Below, one piece after another: positions 7,342 to 16,353 of a stretch of 64,000 bases of DNA. Position numbers and translations under genes: made by a program. Where the stretch lies: NCBI RefSeq assembly GCF_018310535.1, contig NZ_CP074102.1, positions 2,356,001 to 2,420,000 on the forward strand, in the 5' to 3' direction. The stretch is from Streptomyces mirabilis (GTDB lineage Bacteria; Actinomycetota; Actinomycetes; Streptomycetales; Streptomycetaceae). How positions within the stretch are numbered: position 1 is the first letter of the stretch; each line of letters begins with the position of its first letter. The notes beneath the pieces are model-generated. The model worked only from the letters and a program-made list of their open reading frames with translations, did not search any database and had not been told where the DNA came from.

Positions 7342-9943
7342 AACCCAACTCCTCCAGCCACCGAGCCAACTCCCCCTGAGCCCCCGCGCTCTCCCCCTCA
7401 AGTTCCGCCAGCGACACCGCATACTTCTCGGCCCACCGGCGGAACGCCGCCACCAGCTCCCGCCGCCCGACGGCGACCGCAGTCTCAAGCCGCGCCGACA
7501 GGCTCTCGTTCAGGATCGACAGAACGACCTCGCGCGTACGCACCTCATCCACCAGCGCCAGTTCCGCAGCCGCCAGAAGCTGCGTCAGGAACTGGTCCTC
7601 CAACGCCTTGCGTTTCTTCGTCGCGGCGGCGCGTTCCCTCTTCCGGGCCGCCAACTCCTTCTCCAGGCGGGCCAGTTCCTCCGGAGACACCGGCTCGGCG
7701 GCCGACTCGTCACCGTCGACGTCCGTGGCCTCCTCGGCCTCCTCCGAACCGTCCGCGTCCTCGGATTCCTCGGCATCCTCCGGCTTCGCCGCCACCAGTG
7801 CCTCCGTCGCCTCCTTGAAGGCCGCGTCGGCCGCCGCCGAGTCCGCCTCGGCCGCCGTGTACGCCGTTAGGAAGTCCGGGATCAGCAGCCGTACGACCGG
7901 CCGGTCCATGGCCGTCCGACGGTCCGCCGCCGCGACGGTCGCGCGGCGGGTCGTGCCGGTGGAACCGGCGGCCGGGGTCAGGATCGCCTCTGTCGAGTCG
8001 ACCCAGCCTTCCAGGACCCGCTTGAAGCCGCCGGCGGCCAGCGCCTTCATGTCGTAGCGGGACTCCGTCCACCAATCGGCGACGGTGCCCGCCGTGCGGT
8101 AGCGGTCGAGGACGCCCACACCCCCGATCGCCTCGGCGAAGCCGTCCAGCAGGCCGGTGCGCAGCTGCATCAGCCTGCGCGGACCGTCCTTCGCCAGTTG
8201 CACGAACAGCTCCTGGCCCTCGGCCCACCAGGTCTCGTACGCCTCCCGCAGCGCCGCCTCGCGCGAAGCCGCCAGCTCGGGGATGCGGGCCGCGCTTGCC
8301 TCCGGCCCTTCCGGCAGGAAGTCGTAGTAGGCCGGGTCGTCCTCGCGCACCGCGAAGAGGGAGGTCGCGTCGACGCCGTACGCGTCGAACAGGTCCTTCT
8401 TCGCGGCGACCTCGGTGACCGGGACGCCCCCGTACAGGTGCGCGCGCACGTCGTGCGGCTCGGCGGGCGGGGAGTTGTCCACCCAGCGGCGGATGTTGAG
8501 GTTGGCGTCGGCGGCGAGGAGCGTGTCGCGGTCCACGAACGCCGAGTAGCCGGGGACCTCGCGGCCCTCCTGGAAGACCGTGACGATCTTCTCGACGTGT
8601 TCCGGGCCAAGTTCGTTCTGATTGCGGCCCGGCGTGAAGTCGCGGTCCGCGTTGACGAAGAGGACCTTCTTCACGCGGGCCGGGCGCTTGCGGTGGGGAC
8701 GCCGCAGGATCAGGATGCACGCCGGAACGCCGACACCGTAGAAGAGGTTGGGGCCGATGCCGATGACCGCCTCCACGCAGTCGTCGCGCAGCAGCTCCAT
8801 CCGGATGTCGCGTTCCCTGCCGCCCCGGAAGAGCACGCCGTGCGGCATGACGACCGCGACCATGCCCTCTTCCTCCAGCACACCGAGCATGTGCTGGGCG
8901 AACATCAGGTCTGCCTTCTTGCCCTTCTCCGGAGCCCATCCCCACCTCATACGGGTGCCGTGCCGCGCCTCGGCCGCCTCGACCGACGGGCGGTCGTAGA
9001 GCTGGGAGAAGGGCGGGTTGGAGAGGACCTTCTTAAAGGTGCGGAGCCGGCCCGTGGCAGGGTCGATGTGCAGCGGCTCGGTGAGGGTGTCGCCGTGCCG
9101 GAGGTCGAAGTCGCGGATGCCGTGCAGCACCATGTTCATGCTGGCCATCGACCACGACTCGGGGCGGAGGTCCTGGCCGTTGACGCCCAGTTCCTCCGGT
9201 CTGCCGCCGTGCTCCTCGACGTACTCCCTGGCGGCGATGAGCATGCCGCCCGAGCCCATGCACGGGTCGTACACGGTCTCGGTGGGCTGCGGGTCGACCA
9301 GGCGCACCATCATGCGCACCACGGAACGCGGGGTGTAGAACTCGCCGCCGCTCTGACCCGCGCTGTCGGCGAAGCGCGCGAGCAGGTACTCGTACGCGGC
9401 GCCCAGCATGTCGGGGAACTCGAAGTCCTCGTTGCGCAGCCGGTACACGCTGAAGTGGCGGATCAGGGAGCGCAGTTCGGTGGTGGTGAAGCGGGAACGG
9501 TTGCCGATCTGGGCGTTGAAGGTGATGTGGGAGGTGACTCCGGCGAGCAGGTCGTTGCCGGCCTCCAGGGCGGCCAGCGCCTCGTCGAGCCGCTCCCCCA
9601 CGCGCTCGGTGAGTTCGGAGATTCCTGGGGCGAAGCCGTCGGAGAGCTCCGGGTCACGGTGCGGTCCCGCCCACCAGCGGGCGCGCGGTGGGACGTAGTA
9701 GACGCGATCGTAGGATTCCGGGTCGTCCGCCCGCTTCCGGGCACGCTCCTCGTCACCGCCTGTGGTCTTCAGTGCCTCCGCGTGCACGCGCTCCCACTCG
9801 GGCTGGAACTCGTCCGAGCAGCGCTTGAGGAACAGCATCCCGAAGATGTAGTCCCGGTAGTCGGAGGGCTCCATTCGTCCGCGCAGGATGTCGGCGGCGG
9901 CGAACAGGTGCCGCTCCAGTTCGGGCAGGGTGAGTCGGGCCAC
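7331..9943 (-). CDS. hsdM: Type I DNA N6-adenine methyltransferase (HsdM), long form
   Basis: Modification subunit, about 870 residues and well above the ~500-550 common for HsdM. Residues 1-130 form the HsdM_N helical domain (SDYRDYIFGMLFLKRCSDEF). The methyltransferase core has the AdoMet motif DPCMGSGGML near 225 and the catalytic NPPF near 309. After the core comes a C-terminal extension with an acidic stretch (about 714-750, rich in EDAEESED) and a basic Lys/Arg/Glu coiled-coil-like segment (about 750-790). GTG 9943 is preferred over an upstream GTG at 9979 because AAAGGA precedes it by seven bases and homology begins there (LTLPELERHLFAAADILRG). Confidence 0.94.
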   Translation of the reverse strand: MARLTLPELERHLFAAADILRGRMEPSDYRDYIFGMLFLKRCSDEFQPEWERVHAEALKTTGGDEERARKRADDPESYDRVYYVPPRARWWAGPHRDPELSDGFAPGISELTERVGERLDEALAALEAGNDLLAGVTSHITFNAQIGNRSRFTTTELRSLIRHFSVYRLRNEDFEFPDMLGAAYEYLLARFADSAGQSGGEFYTPRSVVRMMVRLVDPQPTETVYDPCMGSGGMLIAAREYVEEHGGRPEELGVNGQDLRPESWSMASMNMVLHGIRDFDLRHGDTLTEPLHIDPATGRLRTFKKVLSNPPFSQLYDRPSVEAAEARHGTRMRWGWAPEKGKKADLMFAQHMLGVLEEEGMVAVVMPHGVLFRGGRERDIRMELLRDDCVEAVIGIGPNLFYGVGVPACILILRRPHRKRPARVKKVLFVNADRDFTPGRNQNELGPEHVEKIVTVFQEGREVPGYSAFVDRDTLLAADANLNIRRWVDNSPPAEPHDVRAHLYGGVPVTEVAAKKDLFDAYGVDATSLFAVREDDPAYYDFLPEGPEASAARIPELAASREAALREAYETWWAEGQELFVQLAKDGPRRLMQLRTGLLDGFAEAIGGVGVLDRYRTAGTVADWWTESRYDMKALAAGGFKRVLEGWVDSTEAILTPAAGSTGTTRRATVAAADRRTAMDRPVVRLLIPDFLTAYTAAEADSAAADAAFKEATEALVAAKPEDAEESEDADGSEEAEEATDVDGDESAAEPVSPEELARLEKELAARKRERAAATKKRKALEDQFLTQLLAAAELALVDEVRTREVVLSILNESLSARLETAVAVGRRELVAAFRRWAEKYAVSLAELEGESAGAQGELARWLEELGYGR

Positions 9944-10086
9944 GCGCCGGTCCTTTGTGTGACGGGGATCCAGGGGCACACCGTGTCGGCCGGAGTGCCC
10001 TGGAAGCCTAGACGCCCGGCGGGTCAGGTGGAAAACGGAACCGAGGGCGCCACTCAGGTCTCGGCCGCCCGCGGCTTCGCCGCTGG

Positions 10087-10965
10087 TCAGCCCTCGGTGA
10101 TCCCCAGGCTGACCAGGAGCCGCCAGACGTCGGTGGACGGGTCCCGGTCCAGGACCTGGCAGCCCGGCGCGTGCCCGGACCGGGCCGCCCAGCGCTCAGG
10201 CGGTTTGGGGCTCGGCAGCGCAACCGCCCCGTCCCCGTACTGGCGCTGAGGCTCGACGATCTTGGCCTGGATGGCTTTGCACGCCCCGTACTCGCACTGG
10301 GCGAGCAGGCTCTTGGCGTTCGCGATCGCCTTGTCCGCCTTGTCCTCCAGGGCTTCGGCCCGCGCGCCCTTGACACTCTTGTCGTTGCGCTTGTCAAAGT
10401 TCTTGAACGCGGGGTGGGCCTTGCGCAGCTTGTCATGCACGACCTCGCTGCTGCCGCTCTGCGCACCGCCGAACGCCTGGAAGTGCAGAAGCAGCCACAG
10501 GTCGAAGGAGGGATGAGAGAAGCACATCTCGACACCGAACGCAGCGGCGTCCGCCACCGCCTGCGGGATCTTGGTGTGCTGGTCGCGGTCGAAGAGCGCC
10601 CACGCCTCGTCCTCGGCAGCCTGGGCCTTCACCTCTTCGACGACCTCTTCCGGCTTGAGCCCGTTCTTCTTGCTGACCGTGTGGATCACGAACGGCTGTC
10701 CGGTCAGCTCACCGGACCCGAACCGGTCCTGGAGATATCTCAGGTAGTCCGGCTCCGTCGACTCGCCCTCGCAGCCGACGTACAGGACACGCCGACGACG
10801 GGTGATGGCAGGGGGAGCCGTCGGCACCAGCGGGTGCTCCGCGCGCCGGTCGCGCCGTCCCTTCTTGCGCTTGCCCGTGCCGGTGCCATCGGTCTGCTCC
10901 CGCCCGTCCTGCCGAGCCCCGGTGCCTGCGTCGTGCCCCTGGTGTCCTCCGCCCCGCCTGGTCAC
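10087..10965 (-). CDS. rloB: RloB-family protein (Toprim-like, AbiL/Rlo defence type)
   Basis: A 292-residue protein with a basic, disordered first 55 residues. The RloB domain follows: EGESTEPDYL (66-75), ALFDRDQH (123-130) and SHPSFDLWLLLHF (150-162). The early Glu and the DxD pair look like the metal site of a Toprim nuclease; that reading is inference. RloB proteins are encoded with AAA ATPases in restriction-linked loci and in the AbiL abortive-infection system. The GTG start overlaps the stop of the upstream ATPase gene as GTGA, so the two are coupled. hsdM begins 143 bases downstream on the same strand. Confidence 0.85.
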   Translation of the reverse strand: MTRRGGGHQGHDAGTGARQDGREQTDGTGTGKRKKGRRDRRAEHPLVPTAPPAITRRRRVLYVGCEGESTEPDYLRYLQDRFGSGELTGQPFVIHTVSKKNGLKPEEVVEEVKAQAAEDEAWALFDRDQHTKIPQAVADAAAFGVEMCFSHPSFDLWLLLHFQAFGGAQSGSSEVVHDKLRKAHPAFKNFDKRNDKSVKGARAEALEDKADKAIANAKSLLAQCEYGACKAIQAKIVEPQRQYGDGAVALPSPKPPERWAARSGHAPGCQVLDRDPSTDVWRLLVSLGITEG

Positions 10966-12287
10966 GCTGACGCCTTCGCCTCCCGCTCGCGTACCTTCTC
11001 CTGCTCCCGCCAGGCCAGCTCGCGGGCGATGTCCCCCGCGCCGAGCCGCGGGACGCCGCCGTAGCGGCCCCTCAGATAGCCGCGCTCCAGGTTCTCGCCG
11101 GGGCCCGGGTCAGCCTCTGTCAAGCGGTAGAGCTCTGTCTCGCCGGACTTGCGCTTCACCGTGATCCACACCTGGTCGCGGCCGAGCGGACGGTCCAGAA
11201 CCTCGCTGCCGAGGAGGGTCGCGTCGTGCGTGGTGAAGACCAGTTGGGCGTCCCGAGGGTTGGCCTCCGGGTCCTGGAAGAGGCGTACGACCTCGGCCGC
11301 GAGCGTCGGGTGGAGGCTGGAGTCGAGTTCGTCCACCAGCAGGGCCGAGCCGTGGTCCAGGACGTGCAACATGGGGCCGAGGAACGCGAACCAGGTATGC
11401 GTGCCGAGCGACTCCTCGCTGCGGAAGTCCAGCAGCGCCTCGTCACCATCCGGGGTGCGGTGCCGCAGGGTCACCTCGCCTGTCTCGCGGTCGATGTCCA
11501 CTCCGGTCAGTCCGAGGTCTGCCATGGCCAGCAGCCGCGTCAGGCGCTCGGGGTAGTCTCGCGGCTCGGCGTGCGTCCGCTTCTTCGCCCCGGCCGTGGA
11601 TTCGGCGAGAAGGCGTCGCGTCCAGTCCGTGCGGGCCGCGACATCCTTGCCCGGTGTGACCAGCCACATGTTGTCCAGGAACCACCGGTGGATAGCCGAC
11701 AGTTGCGGGTCGTTCAGGGCGGCGGCGGTGGACAGGAACAGGGCGTTCGGACGGGTGAAACCGACCAGGTCGTCGCGCCGGCCTCGGAATCCCCCGGGGT
11801 CGAAGACGTACTCGCCGCCCTGCTCTGGCGACCGGTCCGCTTCACGGTCCAACCAGACAACGCGCTCCCCCTCCGGGTAGGCGTACAGCCACTCGGCCTC
11901 GACCCGGTCGTCCGAGAGTTCGAAACCGTAGGTGTAGCGGCTCTTGCGCCGTCCCAGTGCCAGATCGACTTCGAAGACCGAGGTCTCCTCGCGTGCATCG
12001 GGGTCCAGCTTGAACGGCTCACGCGGCACCCCCGTGAGTTTCGTCCACTCCGCGAACGACTCGCGTACCGCTCTGCGCATGAAGTACATCGAGCTCAGGA
12101 GGTTGGACTTCCCCGAGGCGTTGGCGCCGAAGACGCCCACCACGGGCTCGACCGACACCTCGTCGTCGCCTTGACGCAGGCCGATCGCCCTCGCACCGCC
12201 GTCGTCGTAGTCCTTCGTGCCGACCAGCGACAGCTCGCACTCGTCACGGATCGACCGGTGGTTGGCCACCCTGAAGCGCAGCAGCAC
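10962..12287 (-). CDS. AAA/ABC-type ATPase partner of RloB (RloA/AbiLi-like)
   Basis: A 441-residue SMC/OLD-like ATPase (AAA_15/AAA_21). It opens with FRVANHRSIRDE and has Walker A GANASGKSN (54-62), a C-terminal Walker B with D-loop LLVDELDSSLHP near 314, and a His switch FTTHDATLL near 350. GTG 12287 has GGAGG six bases upstream. The gene is coupled to rloB by a 4-base overlap. By analogy with AbiL and PARIS-like pairs, the ATPase may sense a phage trigger and release or activate the RloB effector. Function in this strain is inferred from the family and the neighbouring Type I system. Confidence 0.85.
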   Translation of the reverse strand: MLLRFRVANHRSIRDECELSLVGTKDYDDGGARAIGLRQGDDEVSVEPVVGVFGANASGKSNLLSSMYFMRRAVRESFAEWTKLTGVPREPFKLDPDAREETSVFEVDLALGRRKSRYTYGFELSDDRVEAEWLYAYPEGERVVWLDREADRSPEQGGEYVFDPGGFRGRRDDLVGFTRPNALFLSTAAALNDPQLSAIHRWFLDNMWLVTPGKDVAARTDWTRRLLAESTAGAKKRTHAEPRDYPERLTRLLAMADLGLTGVDIDRETGEVTLRHRTPDGDEALLDFRSEESLGTHTWFAFLGPMLHVLDHGSALLVDELDSSLHPTLAAEVVRLFQDPEANPRDAQLVFTTHDATLLGSEVLDRPLGRDQVWITVKRKSGETELYRLTEADPGPGENLERGYLRGRYGGVPRLGAGDIARELAWREQEKVREREAKASA

Positions 12288-12418
12288 CGTCGACCTCCAG
12301 GAGGACGGGCGGGTGCCCGTCGTTCACGTGCTCGTCAGTGGTCATAGGGACATGACCGTGCGGACACTCCGCGGCAGCAGCCTATGACGGCTGTGGCCCC
12401 GGAGCCACCCCCGAACGA

Positions 12419-13546
12419 TCAAACGACGACCGCCGCACGCACCGTAGAAGCGATCGTCGCCGAGCCGACCACGCGCGTGCCGTCGTACAGGACGATCGCC
12501 TGGCCGGGGGCGACGCCGCGGACCGGCTCGGTGAACGTGACCTCGAGTTCGCCGTCGACCAGCTCGGCAGCGACCTCCGTCTCGCCTCCGTGGGCGCGGA
12601 GCTGGGCGGTGTAGGTGCCCGGGCCGGTGGGGGCGGCGCCGCACCAGCGGGGCTTGATGGCGGTCAGCCCACTGACATCGAGGGATGCCGCCGGACCCAC
12701 CGTCACCGTGTTGTTCACCGGCGAGATGTCCAGGACGTAGCGCGGCTTGCCGTCCGCGGCCGGCGTGCCGATGCGCAGCCCCTTGCGCTGCCCGATCGTG
12801 AAGCCGAACGCGCCCTCGTGGGAGCCGATGACCGACCCCGACTCGTCGACGATGTCGCCCTCCGCCTTGCCCAGGCGGTTCGCCAGAAAGCCCTGGGTGT
12901 CGCCGTCGGCGATGAAGCAGATGTCGTGCGAGTCGGGCTTCTTGGCGACGGCCAGGCCCCGGAGCTCCGCCTCCGCGCGGATCTCGTCCTTCGTCGTCAC
13001 CGTGTCACCCAGCGGGAACAGCGCGTGGGCGAGCTGGCTGTCGTCGAGGACACCGAGGACGTACGACTGGTCCTTGGCCATGTCCGAGGCGCGGTGCAGC
13101 TCGCGCGTGCCGTCCTCGTTCACGATCACCTTGGCGTAGTGGCCCGTGCAGACCGCGTCGAAGCCGAGCGCGAGCGCCTTGTCGAGCAGGGCGGCGAACT
13201 TGATCTTCTCGTTGCAGCGCAGACACGGGTTGGGGGTGCGCCCGGCCTCGTACTCGGCGATGAAGTCCTCGACCACGTCCTCCCGGAAGCGCTCGGCGAG
13301 GTCCCACACGTAGAACGGGATGCCGATGACGTCCGCGGCGCGGCGGGCGTCGCGCGAGTCCTCGATGGTGCAACAGCCTCGCGCGCCCGTGCGGAACGAT
13401 TGCGGGTTGGCGGAGAGCGCGAGGTGCACGCCCGTCACGTCGTGGCCGGCTTCCGCCGCGCGGGCGGCGGCGACGGCGGAGTCCACGCCGCCGGACATGG
13501 CGGCGAGGACGCGGAGGGGGCGGGGGCGCTGCGAGGTCTCAGTCAT
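12419..13546 (-). CDS. mnmA: tRNA-specific 2-thiouridylase MnmA
   Basis: Makes the 2-thio group of wobble uridine-34 in tRNA-Lys, -Glu and -Gln using ATP and sulfur relayed from a cysteine desulfurase. 375 residues. The ATP-PPi loop SGGVDS is at 18-23, the catalytic PCLRC cysteine pair at 107-111 and the second catalytic Cys in HDICFIADG near 207. A C-terminal beta-barrel RNA-binding region completes it. The frame is open upstream of ATG 13546, but the protein family starts at [20 protein letters not shown]. The matching cysteine desulfurase gene is about 2.8 kb away on the same strand, separated by two plus-strand genes. Confidence 0.95.
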   Translation of the reverse strand: MTETSQRPRPLRVLAAMSGGVDSAVAAARAAEAGHDVTGVHLALSANPQSFRTGARGCCTIEDSRDARRAADVIGIPFYVWDLAERFREDVVEDFIAEYEAGRTPNPCLRCNEKIKFAALLDKALALGFDAVCTGHYAKVIVNEDGTRELHRASDMAKDQSYVLGVLDDSQLAHALFPLGDTVTTKDEIRAEAELRGLAVAKKPDSHDICFIADGDTQGFLANRLGKAEGDIVDESGSVIGSHEGAFGFTIGQRKGLRIGTPAADGKPRYVLDISPVNNTVTVGPAASLDVSGLTAIKPRWCGAAPTGPGTYTAQLRAHGGETEVAAELVDGELEVTFTEPVRGVAPGQAIVLYDGTRVVGSATIASTVRAAVVV

Positions 13547-13655
13547 AGCCCCTCCAGAGTACGGGGCCGCGGGAACCGAAGCCCGCGGGTATCCGTTGAT
13601 GATCGCAACGGGGACCGCCGGAGGACGGGCGGGCACGAAGGACGGGGCGGACGCG

Positions 13656-14540
13656 ATGAGTGAGGCCGCGGAGAACACGGAGAACACAGGCAACACAGGG
13701 ACCACCGAGGCCACAGGGACCGTGGGAAGCAGTGGGGCCGCGGTCGGCACAGGGACCACGAAATCCACGAGGGCTGTGGGCACCACGGGGATCGCCGGAG
13801 CCGGAGAATCCACCGGGAGCACCGGGAGCAGCGGGGGCGGCGTGGGCGCGAACAAGACCAAGGGGCGTGCCGGCCGGGACCGCGACCGGCGGATCGGGCG
13901 CCGGACGCTGCTGATCGGTGGCGCCGCGGCCGCCGTGGGCACGGCGGTGCTCGCACGCGGCGAGCTCGGCCACCTGTGGTGGCGGCTGCCCGGCGTCGAG
14001 AAGCCCCGGGTGGCGGGTGCCGTCGACTTCCGGGGTGCGCAGTGGGTGGCCGCCTCGTCGGCGAACTGGCGGCGGGCGGACCGGCCCGACGACTACGGGA
14101 TAGACCGGGTCGTCATCCACGTCACCCAGGGCAGTTACCGAAGCGCCGTGAAGGTCTTCCAGGACCCGGCACACGGCGCGGCGGCGCACTACATCGTGCG
14201 CAAGGACGGCCACATCACCCAGATGATCCGCGAGCTGGACGTGGCGTTCCACGCGGGCAACCGGGGGTACAACGAGCGGAGCGTCGGCATAGAGCACGAG
14301 GGCTTCGTCGAGCGCGCCTCGTCGTTCACGGACGCCATGTACGCGGCCTCGGCTCGGCTGACGGCCGCGGTCTGCGGGCGGTACGGCATTCCCGTCGACC
14401 GTACGCACATCATCGGACACGTCGAGGTGCCGGGCACGGACCACACCGACCCCGGGCGGTACTGGGACTGGGACCGGTACATACGCCTCGTACGACAGGC
14501 CCGCACCGCGGCGGAGCCGACGCGCACAGCCGGGGCGTAG
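13656..14540 (+). CDS. Secreted N-acetylmuramoyl-L-alanine amidase (Amidase_2/PGRP fold), Tat signal
   Basis: A 294-residue exported enzyme that would cleave the amide between N-acetylmuramic acid and the stem peptide. The first ~70 residues are a Thr/Gly/Ser-rich low-complexity stretch. A twin-arginine-like signal [18 protein letters not shown] follows, then the Amidase_2 domain. Likely zinc ligands are the His in RVVIHVTQG and the His in [13 protein letters not shown] near the C-terminus; [15 protein letters not shown] is the usual core. ATG 13656 is preferred because GGGGCGG precedes it. The long N-region before the Tat motif is odd. Confidence 0.85.
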   Translation: MSEAAENTENTGNTGTTEATGTVGSSGAAVGTGTTKSTRAVGTTGIAGAGESTGSTGSSGGGVGANKTKGRAGRDRDRRIGRRTLLIGGAAAAVGTAVLARGELGHLWWRLPGVEKPRVAGAVDFRGAQWVAASSANWRRADRPDDYGIDRVVIHVTQGSYRSAVKVFQDPAHGAAAHYIVRKDGHITQMIRELDVAFHAGNRGYNERSVGIEHEGFVERASSFTDAMYAASARLTAAVCGRYGIPVDRTHIIGHVEVPGTDHTDPGRYWDWDRYIRLVRQARTAAEPTRTAGA

Positions 14541-14677
14541 CTGCCAGAGAGCGCTTTCGACGCGCGCTCACAGACTGCGGTACGCAGGGTTCGAGTCACC
14601 TAATCGTGATGCTGTGAGGCACTCGCGGGACGCGCCTGTCCATTGCGTCCCGTGCTGCCGATGTGACCAGCGGCACG

Positions 14678-14706
14678 TCAACTCTCCTTCTTCCGAAGGG
14701 AGTTGA
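14678..14706. promoter_or_regulatory. Imperfect 12/13-base inverted repeat upstream of the multicopper oxidase gene
   Basis: TCAACTCTCCTTC (14678-14690) is followed by TTCC and then GAAGGGAGTTGA (14695-14706). The arms pair with a single bulged base. The element lies 96 bases before the oxidase start and 138 bases after the amidase stop and is followed by a short T-run. It could be a terminator for the amidase gene or an operator for a metal-responsive regulator. The sequence alone does not decide. Confidence 0.45.
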
Positions 14707-14801
14707 TCCTGACTTTTAGTCATCGGATTTCACAGCGAAGACGGCGTTCTCCTAAGTCGACCCAAGTCTTTACACAGCCCTTAGGTCGAGAGTCCACCGC
14801 C

Positions 14802-16319
14802 ATGACGCACACCACACAGCCCGCCTCCGGCGCGGGCAAGGACAAGGGCCGGTCCAAGACCAAGGGCAAGGGCATGCACCGCCGCAAGTTCCTCGGCGGG
14901 ATGGCCGGGGCGGGCATCGCGGCGGTGACCGCCGGCGGCACGGCCATCGCCTTGCTGACGAACGCGACACAGAACAAGGCGCACGCCGCGGGCACCACGC
15001 TGACCATCCCCGATCTCCTGGAGGGGACCACCACGGACGGCACCACGACGTTCACTCTGGAGGCGAAGACCGGCACCAGCGAGGTGCTCAGCGGAGTGAC
15101 CAGCACGACCGCGGGCTACAACCAGTCGTTCCTCGGCCCCACCATGAAGTGGACCTCCGGCGACACCGTCCTGCTGAACATCACCAACAGCCTCACCGAG
15201 GACACCACCGTCCACTTCCACGGCGCACACGTCCCGCCCAGCATGGACGGCGGCCCGCAGAACGCCTTCGCCGCGGGGAAGACCTGGTCGCCCACCTTCA
15301 CGGTCAAGGACGAGGCGAAGACGCTCTGGTACCACCCGCACGCCCTGGGCACCACGGCGGAGCAGGCCACCCACGGCCTCGCGGGAATGATCATCGTCGA
15401 GGACGACTCGGACGCGTCCGCGGCCCTGCCGAGCACCTACGGCACCGACGACATCCCGATCATCCTGCAGTGTCTGGCCACGGACAGCGCGGGAGACATC
15501 AAGTACAACCTGAGCGGCTACCTCAGCAACGGTCTCAGCTTCCCGCTGCTGTGCAACGGCACGAACGTCGACGACACCACGCTCTCCTTCACCGCGACCA
15601 AGAAGCGCACCCGCTTTCGGCTGCTCAACGCCTCACCGTCCGACATCATCACCGTCCAGCGCAGCGACGGTGCGACGCTCACCCAGATCGCCACCGATCA
15701 GGGCTATCTGACCGAGGCCACCGAGGTGGCGTCCATCCGGCTGGTGGCGGGCGCGCGGGCCGAGTTCGTCATGGAGCTCAGCGACGCGGTGACCCTGGAA
15801 GCCGTGGTGACGACGGGCTGGGTGCGCGGCGGCAGTGGGACGTACGAGTTCCTGACCGTCACCCCGGACACCTCGGACACCCCCGAGACCCTGCCGACCC
15901 TCAACACCATCACCCGTTACGACACCAGCGACTTCACCGCCCGGACGATCACGCTCGGCCAGAGCGGCACAACGATGACGATCAACGGCTCCGCCGGGAC
16001 GAGCATGTCCTCGATGGCGATGATCAGCACCACCCTGGGCGCCGAGGAGGTGTGGACGGTCAAGAACAGCACGCAGCTTGAACACTCGTTCCATCTGCAT
16101 GATGTGCCGTTCCAGCTGATCTCCATCAACGGGGAGGATCCGACAGGCGTCCAACTGGGCTGGTACGACACGTTCGAGGTGGTCGGCGGCGGCTCCATCG
16201 AGATCGCGATGAAGTTCACCGACTTCTCGGACGACACCTATATGTACATGCTCCACTGCCATCTGCTGCAGCACGAGGACGAGGGCATGATGGCCTCCCT
16301 CATGGTGACGGACAGCTAG
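14802..16319 (+). CDS. Tat-exported multicopper oxidase
   Basis: A 505-residue blue-copper oxidase of the laccase/CueO type, oxidising phenols or metals with reduction of oxygen to water. A twin-arginine signal MHRRKFLGGMAGAGIA starts near residue 25. All four copper-binding motifs are present: HFHG near 138, WYHPH near 176, HSFHLHD near 430 and HCHLLQHEDEGMM near 486. The His-Cys-His and downstream Met indicate an intact type 1 site. ATG 14802 is chosen because it places the Tat motif close to the N-terminus; the ribosome site is weak. It lies between mnmA and its cysteine desulfurase, so it may be an insertion into an older pair. Confidence 0.92.
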   Translation: MTHTTQPASGAGKDKGRSKTKGKGMHRRKFLGGMAGAGIAAVTAGGTAIALLTNATQNKAHAAGTTLTIPDLLEGTTTDGTTTFTLEAKTGTSEVLSGVTSTTAGYNQSFLGPTMKWTSGDTVLLNITNSLTEDTTVHFHGAHVPPSMDGGPQNAFAAGKTWSPTFTVKDEAKTLWYHPHALGTTAEQATHGLAGMIIVEDDSDASAALPSTYGTDDIPIILQCLATDSAGDIKYNLSGYLSNGLSFPLLCNGTNVDDTTLSFTATKKRTRFRLLNASPSDIITVQRSDGATLTQIATDQGYLTEATEVASIRLVAGARAEFVMELSDAVTLEAVVTTGWVRGGSGTYEFLTVTPDTSDTPETLPTLNTITRYDTSDFTARTITLGQSGTTMTINGSAGTSMSSMAMISTTLGAEEVWTVKNSTQLEHSFHLHDVPFQLISINGEDPTGVQLGWYDTFEVVGGGSIEIAMKFTDFSDDTYMYMLHCHLLQHEDEGMMASLMVTDS

Positions 16320-16353
16320 CGCCTGTCCGGCCCTGCGGGCGGGCGCCGGCGTG

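Noticed and set aside
8198..10249. 683-codon plus-strand frame opposite hsdM
   Set aside because: It is a reading shadow of hsdM with antisense composition and crosses the hsdM start region without its own signals.
12340..12357. GGTCAT-N6-ATGACC dyad between the ATPase gene and mnmA
   Set aside because: Six-base arms are expected by chance at this length in intergenic DNA, and it lies 53 bases upstream of a start that already has a clear ribosome site; too weak to report as an operator.
14570..14610. GGTTCGAGTCACC resembling a tRNA T-arm after the amidase gene
   Set aside because: The five-base T-stem does not pair and there is no acceptor, D or anticodon arm around it.
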